A stretch of DNA of 54,954 nt from JBNJEM01 sp051745935 (lineage in GTDB: Bacteria; Planctomycetota; Planctomycetia; Pirellulales; Pirellulaceae), in contig JBNJEM010000001.1 in the NCBI GenBank assembly GCA_051745935.1, positions 1-54,954 on the forward strand, written 5' to 3'. The translations under genes and the position numbers were made by a program. The notes below the pieces were generated by a model. That model was not told where the DNA came from. It saw only the letters and a program-made list of their open reading frames with translations, and did no database searches. Positions 46,701-53,878 of the stretch are shown piece after piece. Position 1 is the stretch's first letter; each line of letters begins with the position of its first letter.

Positions 46701-48057
46701 CGGTGATGGAACCGGGTTCAAGATCAAGCGTGGTGCCGATCAGGCCCTTCGCCTCATGGGGCGTGCGAACCACGTTGATTCTCAGGTGCCCGTCACGTGA
46801 GAACAAGTCGAAATGGCGAGCCGTGGCCGCGGATGCCGTTGCTTCCTCGTTCGCGTCGGATTGTCCCGCGTCGCGAGTCTCTAGGTGCCGGAGACTCAAC
46901 GACCCCGGCAGCTCCAGCACCATCGTACCCTGCCGCCAGAACATGCCCTGTACATGGAATCGCGGCAGCCGCCACATGTCGCCCGTTTGCAACGGCCCGA
47001 CGGCGGAAAGCCGCACGACATGCCCCCCCACCCCGAGCGGCTCGTCCAGTCGAACCTGCAACTGCCGTCTTTCGCCGTTTACCGCGTTGGAAAGTGACCA
47101 GGCGACGTCGCGATTACCAAGCCGCACCGACGTAACTTGCAGTTTGGGATCGATACCAAACCGCAACTCCTCTAATCGATGCCGTTGAACGTCCAGCTCG
47201 ATGTCGCAGTCCACTTCAAGCCCGTCGTCATCCAGGCGATAACGGGTGTCTTGCCGCACATTACACCCACGCTTCCGTTGCTGGGCGTCGTCGTCGGGTG
47301 CGACCGTGAGCCGCGCGCGATGTTTGCCACCAAGCTGCACGAGCCAGTGCTCCATATCATCGGGCGGATCCGACGCCTCGTCCAACGCCTCCTGCTCCCG
47401 CGACACCAGCCCATGATCGGATAAGAGCCGAAAGCCAATGGGCAGGGCGATCACCAATCGATTTCTGGGCGCGGGAGCTAATACCACGTCGAAGACCGAT
47501 TCATTCCACTCATTGGTCTTGCCACGCAGGGTCCAGGAAAACTGAAGCAAACCCGAATCCCGAACCCGCGCCACCAGATTCCCGGCCAGATCGTTCCCGA
47601 TGATCGCGGACTCCGACACTTCCGCCCCCTGCCAGCTTGCGGCCCCTAAAGCCAGCCGGCAAGGGGAGAGCAGCAAAACCGAGGGCTCAGTTCCCGAATG
47701 GATCACATTCAACTTCGCCCTGCCGTCCGTTAACCGGTTTTCCGAAAAGACGGCGGTGTATTCGGCTGATTGAATCCAGGTGTCGAAATCGAGCACGGAC
47801 TGCTGTTGACGCTTGACCTCGCCAACCAGCTCGGAGAACTCCTTCCGCTTCATTGGCAAGTAGCCTTGGGTAAACCGCTTCAGGTCGGCCCGCGGCACGT
47901 ACACGCGGCGGTAACGAATGGGTTCGGGCGGAGACGCTGAAGGGGCGGAGGAGGCGTCCGGTTCCCGAGCCGTGGCGGCACCGACGGCGCAGAATACGGC
48001 CAGCCAGAGACAACGAAGCAACCGGGAAGGATTCAGGAAACACATGATGGCATTCAT
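40741..48057 (-). CDS. Giant envelope protein B, two fused modules
   Basis: 2438 residues, function unknown. An N-terminal signal/anchor (about residues 12-30) precedes a large beta-rich part. A cluster of about four membrane helices lies near 1170-1285 (GWACLLITAGLVSWFWARQP, then FLGTLLAGLVSLARYLLSGL). A second beta-rich half runs to 2340, and two or three more helices (AIALLSGLLWLGG; YAVGVLIGLAWWLFA) end near 2425. The halves open similarly: VYVPRADLKRFTQGYLPMKR near 52 and NVHIPVDEDGNPVGDYNYLP near 1292, so this looks like a fusion of two protein-A-like units. Within both, CTLSNVEIDGAPAT and CELIQTTVEGVPTI recur as strand patterns. It starts inside the stop of gene A (ATGA). Confidence 0.8.
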   Translation of the reverse strand: MNAIMCFLNPSRLLRCLWLAVFCAVGAATAREPDASSAPSASPPEPIRYRRVYVPRADLKRFTQGYLPMKRKEFSELVGEVKRQQQSVLDFDTWIQSAEYTAVFSENRLTDGRAKLNVIHSGTEPSVLLLSPCRLALGAASWQGAEVSESAIIGNDLAGNLVARVRDSGLLQFSWTLRGKTNEWNESVFDVVLAPAPRNRLVIALPIGFRLLSDHGLVSREQEALDEASDPPDDMEHWLVQLGGKHRARLTVAPDDDAQQRKRGCNVRQDTRYRLDDDGLEVDCDIELDVQRHRLEELRFGIDPKLQVTSVRLGNRDVAWSLSNAVNGERRQLQVRLDEPLGVGGHVVRLSAVGPLQTGDMWRLPRFHVQGMFWRQGTMVLELPGSLSLRHLETRDAGQSDANEEATASAATARHFDLFSRDGHLRINVVRTPHEAKGLIGTTLDLEPGSITARGIVQLSCDAGRHYVFDAMLPNAWILDGIESTSADILQDHQFVGYEASHKRLRIRLARPLTADHPVRLTIRAHRTSTLVLGVDEFRPFRFSNLKDVTRLVSIAPDPGFRLDLSGDAGVERLDPEALPEPQSELLESRSGAVVFRDDEQADFMTVKVTRDEPTFTAENHIRAEFSDDSLTESYRLICKPESTRVNRLLVLLSEPRSEPVTWSLEAAGNGNQLLSARRFSDDEVQRPQYSGGEIWELVLRHPHDEPFEIHGTRTSDFASPRQISLASFPDATSQEGWLSIVSLDGTRISTEAAAAKPVPTSVLDPKQCSTTRARYRYDVSRNAEVLIKHVEPRVPQAPLWAWHCLVRSQFFSSGEMTHEATYLLESAGAEAFQFRLPPNCTLSNVEIDGAPATRSLHRESSRRYTVALPENARFPRVTLVYSPPPRECPFLRRIAVHVPEVDIPLLDEQWTLWLEPGVRPISHTAGGVSRFDRGASWGERLLGPLAAKPRETPSRLFAARQWASWVRKPDSTPAPNGSCQSFLELLGERYLALAAKDPPVNITWRKLWERYQESAAAASPSPPQVWVATRELLDSSFTLESSINGGKAGRPIPVASEILRDNNMAVVSHRDMIMITSMDGLALVSGAIEPTSISPVVNAVPESYLARKMETLAKWPRDETVPLKAWIAKPPVPEAPWKRGTRVSRRGVVGRYWRAHEVVPNLEGGSSVMIVRTRVLRAVGWACLLITAGLVSWFWARQPRFLLISMAVTAMLALLVPDSWVPIASKLFLGTLLAGLVSLARYLLSGLLMDREWTQQPARTTEGAATVGSCVLALFLALGTRTLFAASPSDASEAARPSKAYNVHIPVDEDGNPVGDYNYLPAEFYDLVHRRGEQSAASPRHWLARRGTYRAVFNWARQRSSLELTSLTVIYQLELFQPQQRVQFPWDGKNSGVQILEARLGGQPIELNWNGDRSSFSITVPGEGLARLELVLWPATADDAGIRNLRFQIPPLARSQLHLETPVDAPPIEVVSAIGETGKVVEPGERLIELGPAGWLELQWPPMADSRSSSRQFDVEQLSWIKVRPENHPDAVILDTKFSIRSTTGQVHRIRVEVDPELRLLPLSDEQEADVVQLSPSRDLPGEQTRRGGSGPVASGMLPDGGVVDSGDTYKDDGTSRAKPTSIMIRPREATQEFTIRLQFRMLNTTGLGNVSLPRVTVADGRIERDWMAVSVAPDLEFTTSVSDSLTSMDPAEFLAGWGEAELDPRACYRIENGNPRGRVSTRAREPDYEVQQQLDVSVGHSRMKLVLQANVDMTQGTLLQHRFSVPQDFQVMDVLVTVAGKPVGADARHDGSGRLTVFLERAVSSPHHIELRGELALPRLETDVPVPHVRFRDVTAKRRVIRLYRKPAVLVSMKSRDSRDSGEPGESGRFREDFGRLLKEFIVEGEDGNKEQGMIIRVSRNQPTVRARMVTTLRRADDHWEAIAEFNGRVTDASEGVVDQFRFEIPKEWTEPFSLEPAMPYEVKPLPGRKRHLILRPLEAVSEQIQVRIRGPLALGDNDRGRAPNIVPLDASRVERFFLLPTELDQQRIDWETSGLRLVSSREVFPRREIDKQGYVAYAVYSRPRAVISDVRRMAGKRQIGLADVHVACRSNGTCFGTVAFQIEPAGQGWVTLESPANCELIQTTVEGVPTILTRLGENRWKLRLASEQLPQQLAVLFRTRLPPGPVATPRRLELPWIADIDVRRTLWTLYAPRTWGPAGDTLPEHRVGPAAQGAIRLRRTASHVESAVETVLDSSATEIKAWYTPWAIRLAYCDAKLTRDYLRGHEHPPAEPQAIETLYRQQAAIGQKLNVSTTVEDFRRKTDQFPQPADMVRFIQPEGTVSHHYAFHGKVPSISVLSRPATPYPGWPRAMGAVAIALLSGLLWLGGRNPRLRARFYQWPYAVGVLIGLAWWLFATPSVLGWLIILVSLWGALRLPMQSWKVRVPAGESPSETPD

Positions 48058-51000
48058 TCCGGCTTTGATTCCACCGATGACGAGTGGACGGCGACTGGAG
48101 CCGACGTCGTGGTAATCCTCGAACTACCATCGCCTCGTGAATAACGCAGCTCCATCATCTTCGAATCAGAAACGTGTCCCCGCACCGTTGATCTCCCGGG
48201 ATTGGCTCGCAAGAGTATCGCGTGCAACAGCCGGGCGCCCAACGTCAGAACAATGCCGAGAACGCCCGCCTGCGCCAACAAGACAGCCACCCAGGGCGCG
48301 GCCAGCGCCAACGCCATGACCAAAACTCCCGCCGTCAGCAACATCGCCGGATGTCGCAACAGGGGGACATAAACGAGCAACAATCCGGCCGCCAAAACCA
48401 CGCCCGAGGCCACCAGCAGCAGCAGCGCGCGGGAACTCGTGATGACGGCCAGTGGCCGCGGAGCGCCAAACGACGTGAATAGATAGATGCTCATTTCGGG
48501 GGGAACTCCATCCTGTTCAGCCGCCCCAATCCAACGTTCCAAGTCCCGCTGTTCGCGCAACGGGCTGCGTTCCCATCCCGACCAACCGGCCCATATAAGC
48601 TCGTCGTATTGGGCTTGGTTGCCCCAGACGACAATCTCGTTACGCGGCAACACGAGCTGCCAATAGCAACGTTCCACATGATCCATTCCATCGATGAGGG
48701 GGGGGTGGAAAGTCATGGTCCCCGGCGTCCGTCCGTTCAAGGATTGCTGGTACCACAACTCCACCACGTGCGACCTGATGTCCTCGCTCTCCTCCATGGG
48801 GATCGCAAATTCCGTTGCCCCATCCTTTTCTTTCATTAAGCCTATGTCGACCTTATGGTGATCCACGGCGACTTCAACAGCCGACACCGATACCCCTTCT
48901 CCATGTGGCACGCGAACGCGCACCTCCGGTTCGCTGGTACGCAGCCGGTAAACCGCTCGATCCCGCCGCGCACCCGCACTAATCCAAGTCTGAACCCATA
49001 CCTGGTCCAAGATCGTGGAGCTGGCCAAACTCCGGCCGCGGAGCGACACATCGAGTGTTACGTCGCCTCCGCCCGAGGCGGTGGTCAAGGCGAGCTTCCC
49101 GGGCGCCAAATCGCTTTCGGCTACCGTCCACGTCCCCCCGGTGGGTTCCACCCGGATCGGATCCTGCTGCACAATCGTGAGCGTGTTGCCGATGACCGTT
49201 GTGTTATCCTGCCGCTCGGCGGCAGCAAAAACCAGCGGGACCGTCAAGTCAACCGTTTCGTCCGCCTCCAACGGCGGCATGGGGTGCGGCGGGTGGATAA
49301 TGCGAAGTTCGATGGAGCCGAGCAAGGGTTTCGGCAATTGAACTCGAACCGGCACCCGCGCGTCGTCCCCCTCCTCCAAAACCGTGGCGTTTAGGGGTTC
49401 ATCGTCCAGGAGAACTCGCATGTTTCCGCTGCTGTCATCAAGCAGGGGCGCTGGCACGCTCAGTTCAAGCGTATCCACCGGTTCGTGAAAGACGCGATAG
49501 GAGAATCGCTGTTGAATCCCATAGGACTGCCGACCCACCGTTAGGGTCCCATCCATCGACACGGAAATCGACTGAGGCTGGATCTTGAAATCCCCGGCGA
49601 ATACGGCCTGTTCGGAAGACCCGCGATCGCGGTATTGAAATACCGTTTCCTCCGTTTCCTCCGCGCCGCTCGCCTCCTCACCGCTCGCCTCCGTATCGGG
49701 CGTCATGACCTCGGGGATTCCGGGCTCCGCGCCGCTCTCTGAAACCGGGGAGATTAAAGGCGACAAGGCCGACATCTTTTCAGACCGTGGCGTCAGCAAG
49801 ATATTGTCGGCGGGAATCACGCTCACGGTGCCCGGACTGACAACGAGGTTGACCCGCGCCGGATCCCGAGCCGTCACCATGGGCAAATGAAACTCCAGGG
49901 GCTCCGTCCCGGAGAGCACATCGGTTTCCAAGTCTTGCCATGCTTCGATCCGCAACGTAAAACGATCGGCAGCTTGCGCCTCCACGGGAATCGGTACCAC
50001 CAGCGTCTCCTCACTGGTGTCGACGGGCAGTGAACCATCGACATTCGCGAAGTCAACCATTTCCACCGTCCATCCGGGTAAATCAGCCTTCAAGCTGCCA
50101 GCCCGCGAGCCGCTGGTGCGGCACACCAGCTTGGCCAGCAATCTGACCTGCCGCGCATTGACATGCACCTCATACGTCGGTTCCACGGCAATGCGAGCCG
50201 CCTGACGCCGGATCCAAACTTTCAGAGCCCGGGCCTGGTTGTGGTAGCGAAACCGAGCCGACAGTCCGTCGTTCGCCCCACCCTCGTTCGGCTCGGTCCG
50301 CGGCAACGCCGCATCCTCCGACCATAGCAACGACCAATCGCCTTTGGTCACCAGGTCGATTTGGCCACGGTGACGCACCGCCCCCTCGAACACGAATCGA
50401 GCCGGCATGAACTCTAACGAAGAATCAACCAGTTCGGAAACCGTCAACGCATCCCCCGACTCATTCTGCTCGGACGGCAACTCGGCCACCAACCGAATGT
50501 TCACCTCATTGGCGGTGGGGTTCTCCATGCGAACTTCCACCAGTTGTCCCTCCTCCGTCGTCCCCTCCTCCATGGGTAACCGGCGGACCTCGTACCCCGG
50601 TTCGGGCGTTTCTCGCAATTGCATGCCCGGTGGCAACCGGACCTGAAAGACTTCGATGGGGCGACCAAACCCTCGGACCACGAAACGCCCTTCCGATCGC
50701 ACCTCCTGCAACAGTTCGTTGGCCGTCACCACGATTGAACCAATCACGTCCAAACGAGTATTGGCGTGTTCCTGCCTCCCGCGTGCCTCGTGCCAGCTGA
50801 TCGATACGTCGCCGCGAATGCCCCGGGTCGACAGAACCCCTTGCTCCTTTTCGTTGGCCGCCGCCTCCAATGCGTGCCCGACATCCCCCGCCAGTTCTCG
50901 AATCGTGCCCTCCACCGGGCATTCCGGCACGGTGATTTCCAACGTTGATGCCAACGGAGAAGGCGCCTGCAATGAACAACGTGACTCCTCCCCCGCTTGC

Positions 51001-51563
51001 CTGATGGGGATCAGCAACGGCAAACTCACTCGGTGCTCCCCGGACTCCTCCGCCCCCGAGGTTCTTAGCCAGCAGACGTAGCCCCCCCGCTCCGCCTCGA
51101 AATTCAGAAAATACTCGCCAGGCCCCTCAAAGCTTGGGTCGTCCCGCAAGCAAGCTTCGTTGAATCGAAGCGGAACGCGAGCCCACTTGCCCGCCTCGAC
51201 CTCCCGCGACCCCCCGCCCACGAGCAGGAACTCGACCATCGCCTCCAGTCGGTTATCCACCACCTCGCCCGTAATGGTCATCAATTTCATGGAGAACGCG
51301 GGAGGAGGAGGATCGGCAAGATTGCGTTGCTGCTTCAATAGCTGCTCAAAGCGCTCGTAGGGATAGTCTGGAACATAAATCAGCTCCCCGTTTTCGTTCC
51401 GCAACCACAACCCTTGCGGTTCCACCTCTTCGATCGGTTCGCTCGATGCCGCCGGTTGCTCCTCGGATCCCCCCGTCTCCTGGCCGAGTAGCCACGGAAC
51501 AACGGGCGCTCCCATTCCCATGACCAACAGCGACAAGAAAAGCAACGAAATACGCACGATCAT
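48054..51563 (-). CDS. Giant envelope protein A
   Basis: About 1169 residues, function unknown. Signal/anchor MIVRISLLFLSLLVMGMGAP at the N-terminus, then a Glu-rich linker and ELIYVPDYPYERFEQLLKQQ, the same opening as the two halves of protein B. A long beta-rich body follows, with an acidic low-complexity insert near 620-650 (TEASGEEASGAEETEET), then three membrane helices near 1034-1125 (RALLLLVASGVVLAAGLLLV; LLTAGVLVMALALAAPWVAV) and a short basic/Ser tail. ATG 51563 gives the leader; the TTG at 51593 is unlikely. Two tandem R1 copies lie 171 bp upstream. The overlap with gene B implies coupled synthesis and probably a joint complex in the cell envelope. Confidence 0.8.
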   Translation of the reverse strand: MIVRISLLFLSLLVMGMGAPVVPWLLGQETGGSEEQPAASSEPIEEVEPQGLWLRNENGELIYVPDYPYERFEQLLKQQRNLADPPPPAFSMKLMTITGEVVDNRLEAMVEFLLVGGGSREVEAGKWARVPLRFNEACLRDDPSFEGPGEYFLNFEAERGGYVCWLRTSGAEESGEHRVSLPLLIPIRQAGEESRCSLQAPSPLASTLEITVPECPVEGTIRELAGDVGHALEAAANEKEQGVLSTRGIRGDVSISWHEARGRQEHANTRLDVIGSIVVTANELLQEVRSEGRFVVRGFGRPIEVFQVRLPPGMQLRETPEPGYEVRRLPMEEGTTEEGQLVEVRMENPTANEVNIRLVAELPSEQNESGDALTVSELVDSSLEFMPARFVFEGAVRHRGQIDLVTKGDWSLLWSEDAALPRTEPNEGGANDGLSARFRYHNQARALKVWIRRQAARIAVEPTYEVHVNARQVRLLAKLVCRTSGSRAGSLKADLPGWTVEMVDFANVDGSLPVDTSEETLVVPIPVEAQAADRFTLRIEAWQDLETDVLSGTEPLEFHLPMVTARDPARVNLVVSPGTVSVIPADNILLTPRSEKMSALSPLISPVSESGAEPGIPEVMTPDTEASGEEASGAEETEETVFQYRDRGSSEQAVFAGDFKIQPQSISVSMDGTLTVGRQSYGIQQRFSYRVFHEPVDTLELSVPAPLLDDSSGNMRVLLDDEPLNATVLEEGDDARVPVRVQLPKPLLGSIELRIIHPPHPMPPLEADETVDLTVPLVFAAAERQDNTTVIGNTLTIVQQDPIRVEPTGGTWTVAESDLAPGKLALTTASGGGDVTLDVSLRGRSLASSTILDQVWVQTWISAGARRDRAVYRLRTSEPEVRVRVPHGEGVSVSAVEVAVDHHKVDIGLMKEKDGATEFAIPMEESEDIRSHVVELWYQQSLNGRTPGTMTFHPPLIDGMDHVERCYWQLVLPRNEIVVWGNQAQYDELIWAGWSGWERSPLREQRDLERWIGAAEQDGVPPEMSIYLFTSFGAPRPLAVITSSRALLLLVASGVVLAAGLLLVYVPLLRHPAMLLTAGVLVMALALAAPWVAVLLAQAGVLGIVLTLGARLLHAILLRANPGRSTVRGHVSDSKMMELRYSRGDGSSRITTTSAPVAVHSSSVESKPE

Positions 51564-51733
51564 CGAGCCCACATTGGTAAAGCAACCGCCCAAGGCGGAG
51601 GATAGGTCCAGATTTGCACGAGATATGCAAAAGACAAGCTAAACCTCTAGTCTAAACTCGTCGGCACCGTTGGCAAAGAAAATTCGTAACCGTTTAGCCA
51701 ATTGACGTCCGTCCCGTTTTTTACAGCCCGTCA

Positions 51734-51837
51734 TATACCGGTCGCGGATGACGGTCTCTGCCGCGAGTCCGACCAACGGGAGGACGGCTTGCGTCGGGCA
51801 GCGTTCCATCCGGAAAAATCCGACCGCCTGAGGTATA
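51734..51837 (+). repeat. R1 palindromic element, copy k (tandem)
   Basis: 104-bp unit; its final TATA (51834-51837) is also the first TATA of copy l. Confidence 0.92.
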
Positions 51838-51937
51838 CCGGTCGCGGATGACGGTCTCCGCCGCGAGTCCGACCAACGGGAGGACGGCTTGCGTCGGGCA
51901 GCGTTCCATCCGGAAAAATCCGACCGCCTGAGATATA
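51834..51937 (+). repeat. R1 palindromic element, copy l (tandem)
   Basis: 104-bp unit, almost identical to copy k, offset by exactly 100 bp and sharing one TATA. The near identity suggests recent duplication. Confidence 0.92.
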
Positions 51938-52049
51938 CCTAGGGTTCACCGTAACACCTCTTCCAAATGGCTACAACCGATATTATCCAACCAGCCCCGC
52001 CCCCCACCCATTTCAGGTGGCGTCCCGCTCAATGAGCCGATAAAAATGG

Positions 52050-52100
52050 GTCGCTGGGCGGTGGCTGTGTTTTGTCCCGTTTTGTTCCGCGAGCAGCACG
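52050..52100 (-). repeat. Short dispersed repeat, shared with 9.44 kb
   Basis: The reverse complement of 52075-52100 matches 9436-9461 with one mismatch; similarity continues weakly for ~20 bp. Confidence 0.55.
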
Positions 52101-52125
52101 ACTAAGACCCCATACCGAGACCCCA

Positions 52126-52200
52126 TAACAAAACCATGCAGATGTCCCGTAGTCCAAGGGTTTTGGAAGCGAACGTTCGGTTTTGTTACAGACTGTAAAA
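52126..52200 (+). repeat. R3 repeat, best-preserved ends
   Basis: TAACAAAACC at the left and GGTTTTGTTA near the right are perfect inverse copies, followed by CAGACTGTAAAA. Confidence 0.75.
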
Positions 52201-52344
52201 ACTCAAACTGAAAACTTTACGTGATGACTCGCTGGCACGGCCGGCTCCGAGGGTCTGTTCGGAGATGGCTGCCGCCGGAAACGGCCCGAATTCAATCCGC
52301 CTGAAAATCACCGGGAACCAGGGCCTTTCCAGCGTCAAGGCCGC

Positions 52345-53172
52345 TCAATGTCCCGTGGCCCCCTCCAGCTCCGATGCCCTCCGTAGCAGTCTTACCAGCT
52401 CTTGGTGCAGCGGAGGGGTCGCCGCCGCCACGAACTGAGGCCTTTCGAGGTCAAACGCCCCCCCGTCAACGTGGGATAACACGCCTCCCGCCTCCGTGAC
52501 AATCAACTGCCCCGCCGCGATGTCCCACACCTTGACACAGGTGGCCCAGTAGGCGTCCAATCGTCCCATGGCCACATAGCAGAGATTCAACGCCGCCGAT
52601 CCCATGCGACGGATGGCTTGAGCTTCACACATCACTGCCACAAACCGATCAATCTCCCGAGATCCACGAGCGACCTGAGCCGGCAGGCTGGCGGCAATCA
52701 ACCCCTGATCAACCCGCTCACAGCCACTTGGGCCAATCGGTCCACCATTGAGCACAACGCCCTCCCCGAGTTCAGCGGCAAAACACTCTTCCAGAACCGG
52801 GTCGTACACCACGCCGCAAACCACCCGGTCGCCACGCCGCAACGCGACGGACACGGAGTAGTTCGGCAATTGTCGCGCATAGTTGAGTGTGCCGTCGAGC
52901 GGGTCCACGACCCAACAGTATCCATCGGGATCGGACAGGGCAGCGCCACGAGTGGTCGCGCGTTGCCCCTCCCCCCCTTCCTCGCCAAGAAATTCGTGCT
53001 CGGGAAAAGCGCCGGCAAGCACCCCACGAATCGCCTCTTGTGAGGCAAAGTCCGCGTCCGTGACCAGATCCTTGGGCGATTTCTCCCGCGGATTAATCCG
53101 TCCCCGCATCTCCCGCAAAACACGTCCGCCAGCTCGCGCCGCTTCCTCGCATACGTCCCTGAATTGGCCCAT
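52345..53172 (-). CDS. Inositol monophosphatase family protein
   Basis: 275 residues. Lithium-sensitive phosphatase fold: LVTDADFASQEAI (metal Asp), FLGEEGG (Glu64/65), the signature WVVDPLDGTLNY (Asp90, Asp93) and VWDIAAGQLIVTEAGG (Asp ~217). All metal ligands are present. Members act on inositol-1-phosphate, fructose-1,6-bisphosphate or 3'-phosphoadenosine-5'-phosphate; which one cannot be told. ATG 53172 has GGGGGAGG just upstream. Two tandem R3 copies begin 33 bp beyond the start. Stands alone. Confidence 0.92.
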   Translation of the reverse strand: MGQFRDVCEEAARAGGRVLREMRGRINPREKSPKDLVTDADFASQEAIRGVLAGAFPEHEFLGEEGGEGQRATTRGAALSDPDGYCWVVDPLDGTLNYARQLPNYSVSVALRRGDRVVCGVVYDPVLEECFAAELGEGVVLNGGPIGPSGCERVDQGLIAASLPAQVARGSREIDRFVAVMCEAQAIRRMGSAALNLCYVAMGRLDAYWATCVKVWDIAAGQLIVTEAGGVLSHVDGGAFDLERPQFVAAATPPLHQELVRLLRRASELEGATGH

Positions 53173-53204
53173 TGCCTCCCCCTTTCAAAGTCAACCAAAA
53201 AACC

Positions 53205-53280
53205 GTGACAAAACCATGCAGATGTCCTTGAGGCCGTGGATCTGGAACGCGGAGCCCCGTTTTGGTTCCGGCTGTAAAAA
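53205..53280 (+). repeat. R3 repeat, tandem copy 1
   Basis: ACAAAACCATGCAGATGTCC start and GGTTCCGGCTGTAAAAA end; followed by a second copy with a 79-bp period. Confidence 0.75.
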
Positions 53281-53283
53281 ACC

Positions 53284-53357
53284 GTGACAAAACCATGCAG
53301 ATTGCCTTGAGGCCGTGGAGCTGGAAAGCGGATATCCCCGGTTTCCACCCGCCATAA
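53284..53357 (+). repeat. R3 repeat, tandem copy 2
   Basis: Same start and core as copy 1 (GACAAAACCATGCAGAT, then GAGGCCGTGGA, then CTGGAA); the right end has decayed. Confidence 0.7.
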
Positions 53358-53561
53358 GGGAAAAAAGGAATCCCTTGCCAGTCACTGTTGCGGGGCCGTC
53401 GCCCGCAGGCGCCGGTTAAACCGTGAGATTATTGGGCTGGCCCTATGGACATGTCAGCAGATCCTGCTATGATCGACGGTATACTCAAGGAGTCGCGCCG
53501 CGAGCTCAACCCGTGGATGATCATTGGCGGATCCTATCAGTCGGTGCTTACGGTCGGTAGG

Positions 53562-53609
53562 GTCAGTGGTGGTCTTGGTCAGTGGTGGTCTTGGTCAGTG
53601 GTGGTCTTG
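53562..53609 (+). repeat. Tandem 16-bp repeat, three units
   Basis: GTCAGTGGTGGTCTTG repeated three times without mismatch. Confidence 0.9.
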
Positions 53610-53697
53610 ATTGAGCGTTATGAGCGGCGAGGTGGTTGTCATATTCATTTTTTTGCCGAGCCCTCCCGGGCACGCGTTGGCCTCTTCTCTGTTCCGG

Positions 53698-53736
53698 CCC
53701 CGCCGTTTCGCCGTGCTGCGAGCGGCGGGGTTTTTT
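53698..53736 (+). terminator. Rho-independent terminator
   Basis: CCCCGCCG and CGGCGGGG pair around a 17-base loop and are followed by TTTTTT. The best intrinsic terminator in the window, yet no convincing plus-strand gene lies just upstream, so it may end a short or non-coding transcript. Confidence 0.75.
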
Positions 53737-53878
53737 GTAGCTGGTAACACAACCCCGTCGCGAGTTTTCAGTCCCCTTTCTTGGGGGGGCGGGGATGGGA
53801 ATGGTTGAATGGCGCCATGATGGCTTCTGATTCCGGCTCCCTTACTTTCCACTTTCCAGCCAATCCGCGGGTGGCCTC

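Larger units (their letters stand above)
51564..52344. other. Intergenic with R1 tandem pair and R3
   Basis: Leader side of giant gene A: R1 copies k and l, a short element at 52050-52100 shared with 9.44 kb, and R3 at 52126-52200. Confidence 0.6.
53173..53878. other. Intergenic with R3 pair, tandem repeat, terminator
   Basis: About 700 bp between divergent genes. It holds two R3 copies in tandem, a 16-bp triple repeat and a strong terminator. The frame at 53445 that precedes the terminator is not protein-like. Confidence 0.6.

Noticed and set aside
3874..51937. CRISPR array made of R1 units
   Set aside because: Units are 104 bp, mostly solitary, with no regularly spaced unique spacers and no cas genes.
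51721..51949. Minus-strand frames across the tandem R1 pair
   Set aside because: Periodic peptides produced by translating two repeat units; no gene.
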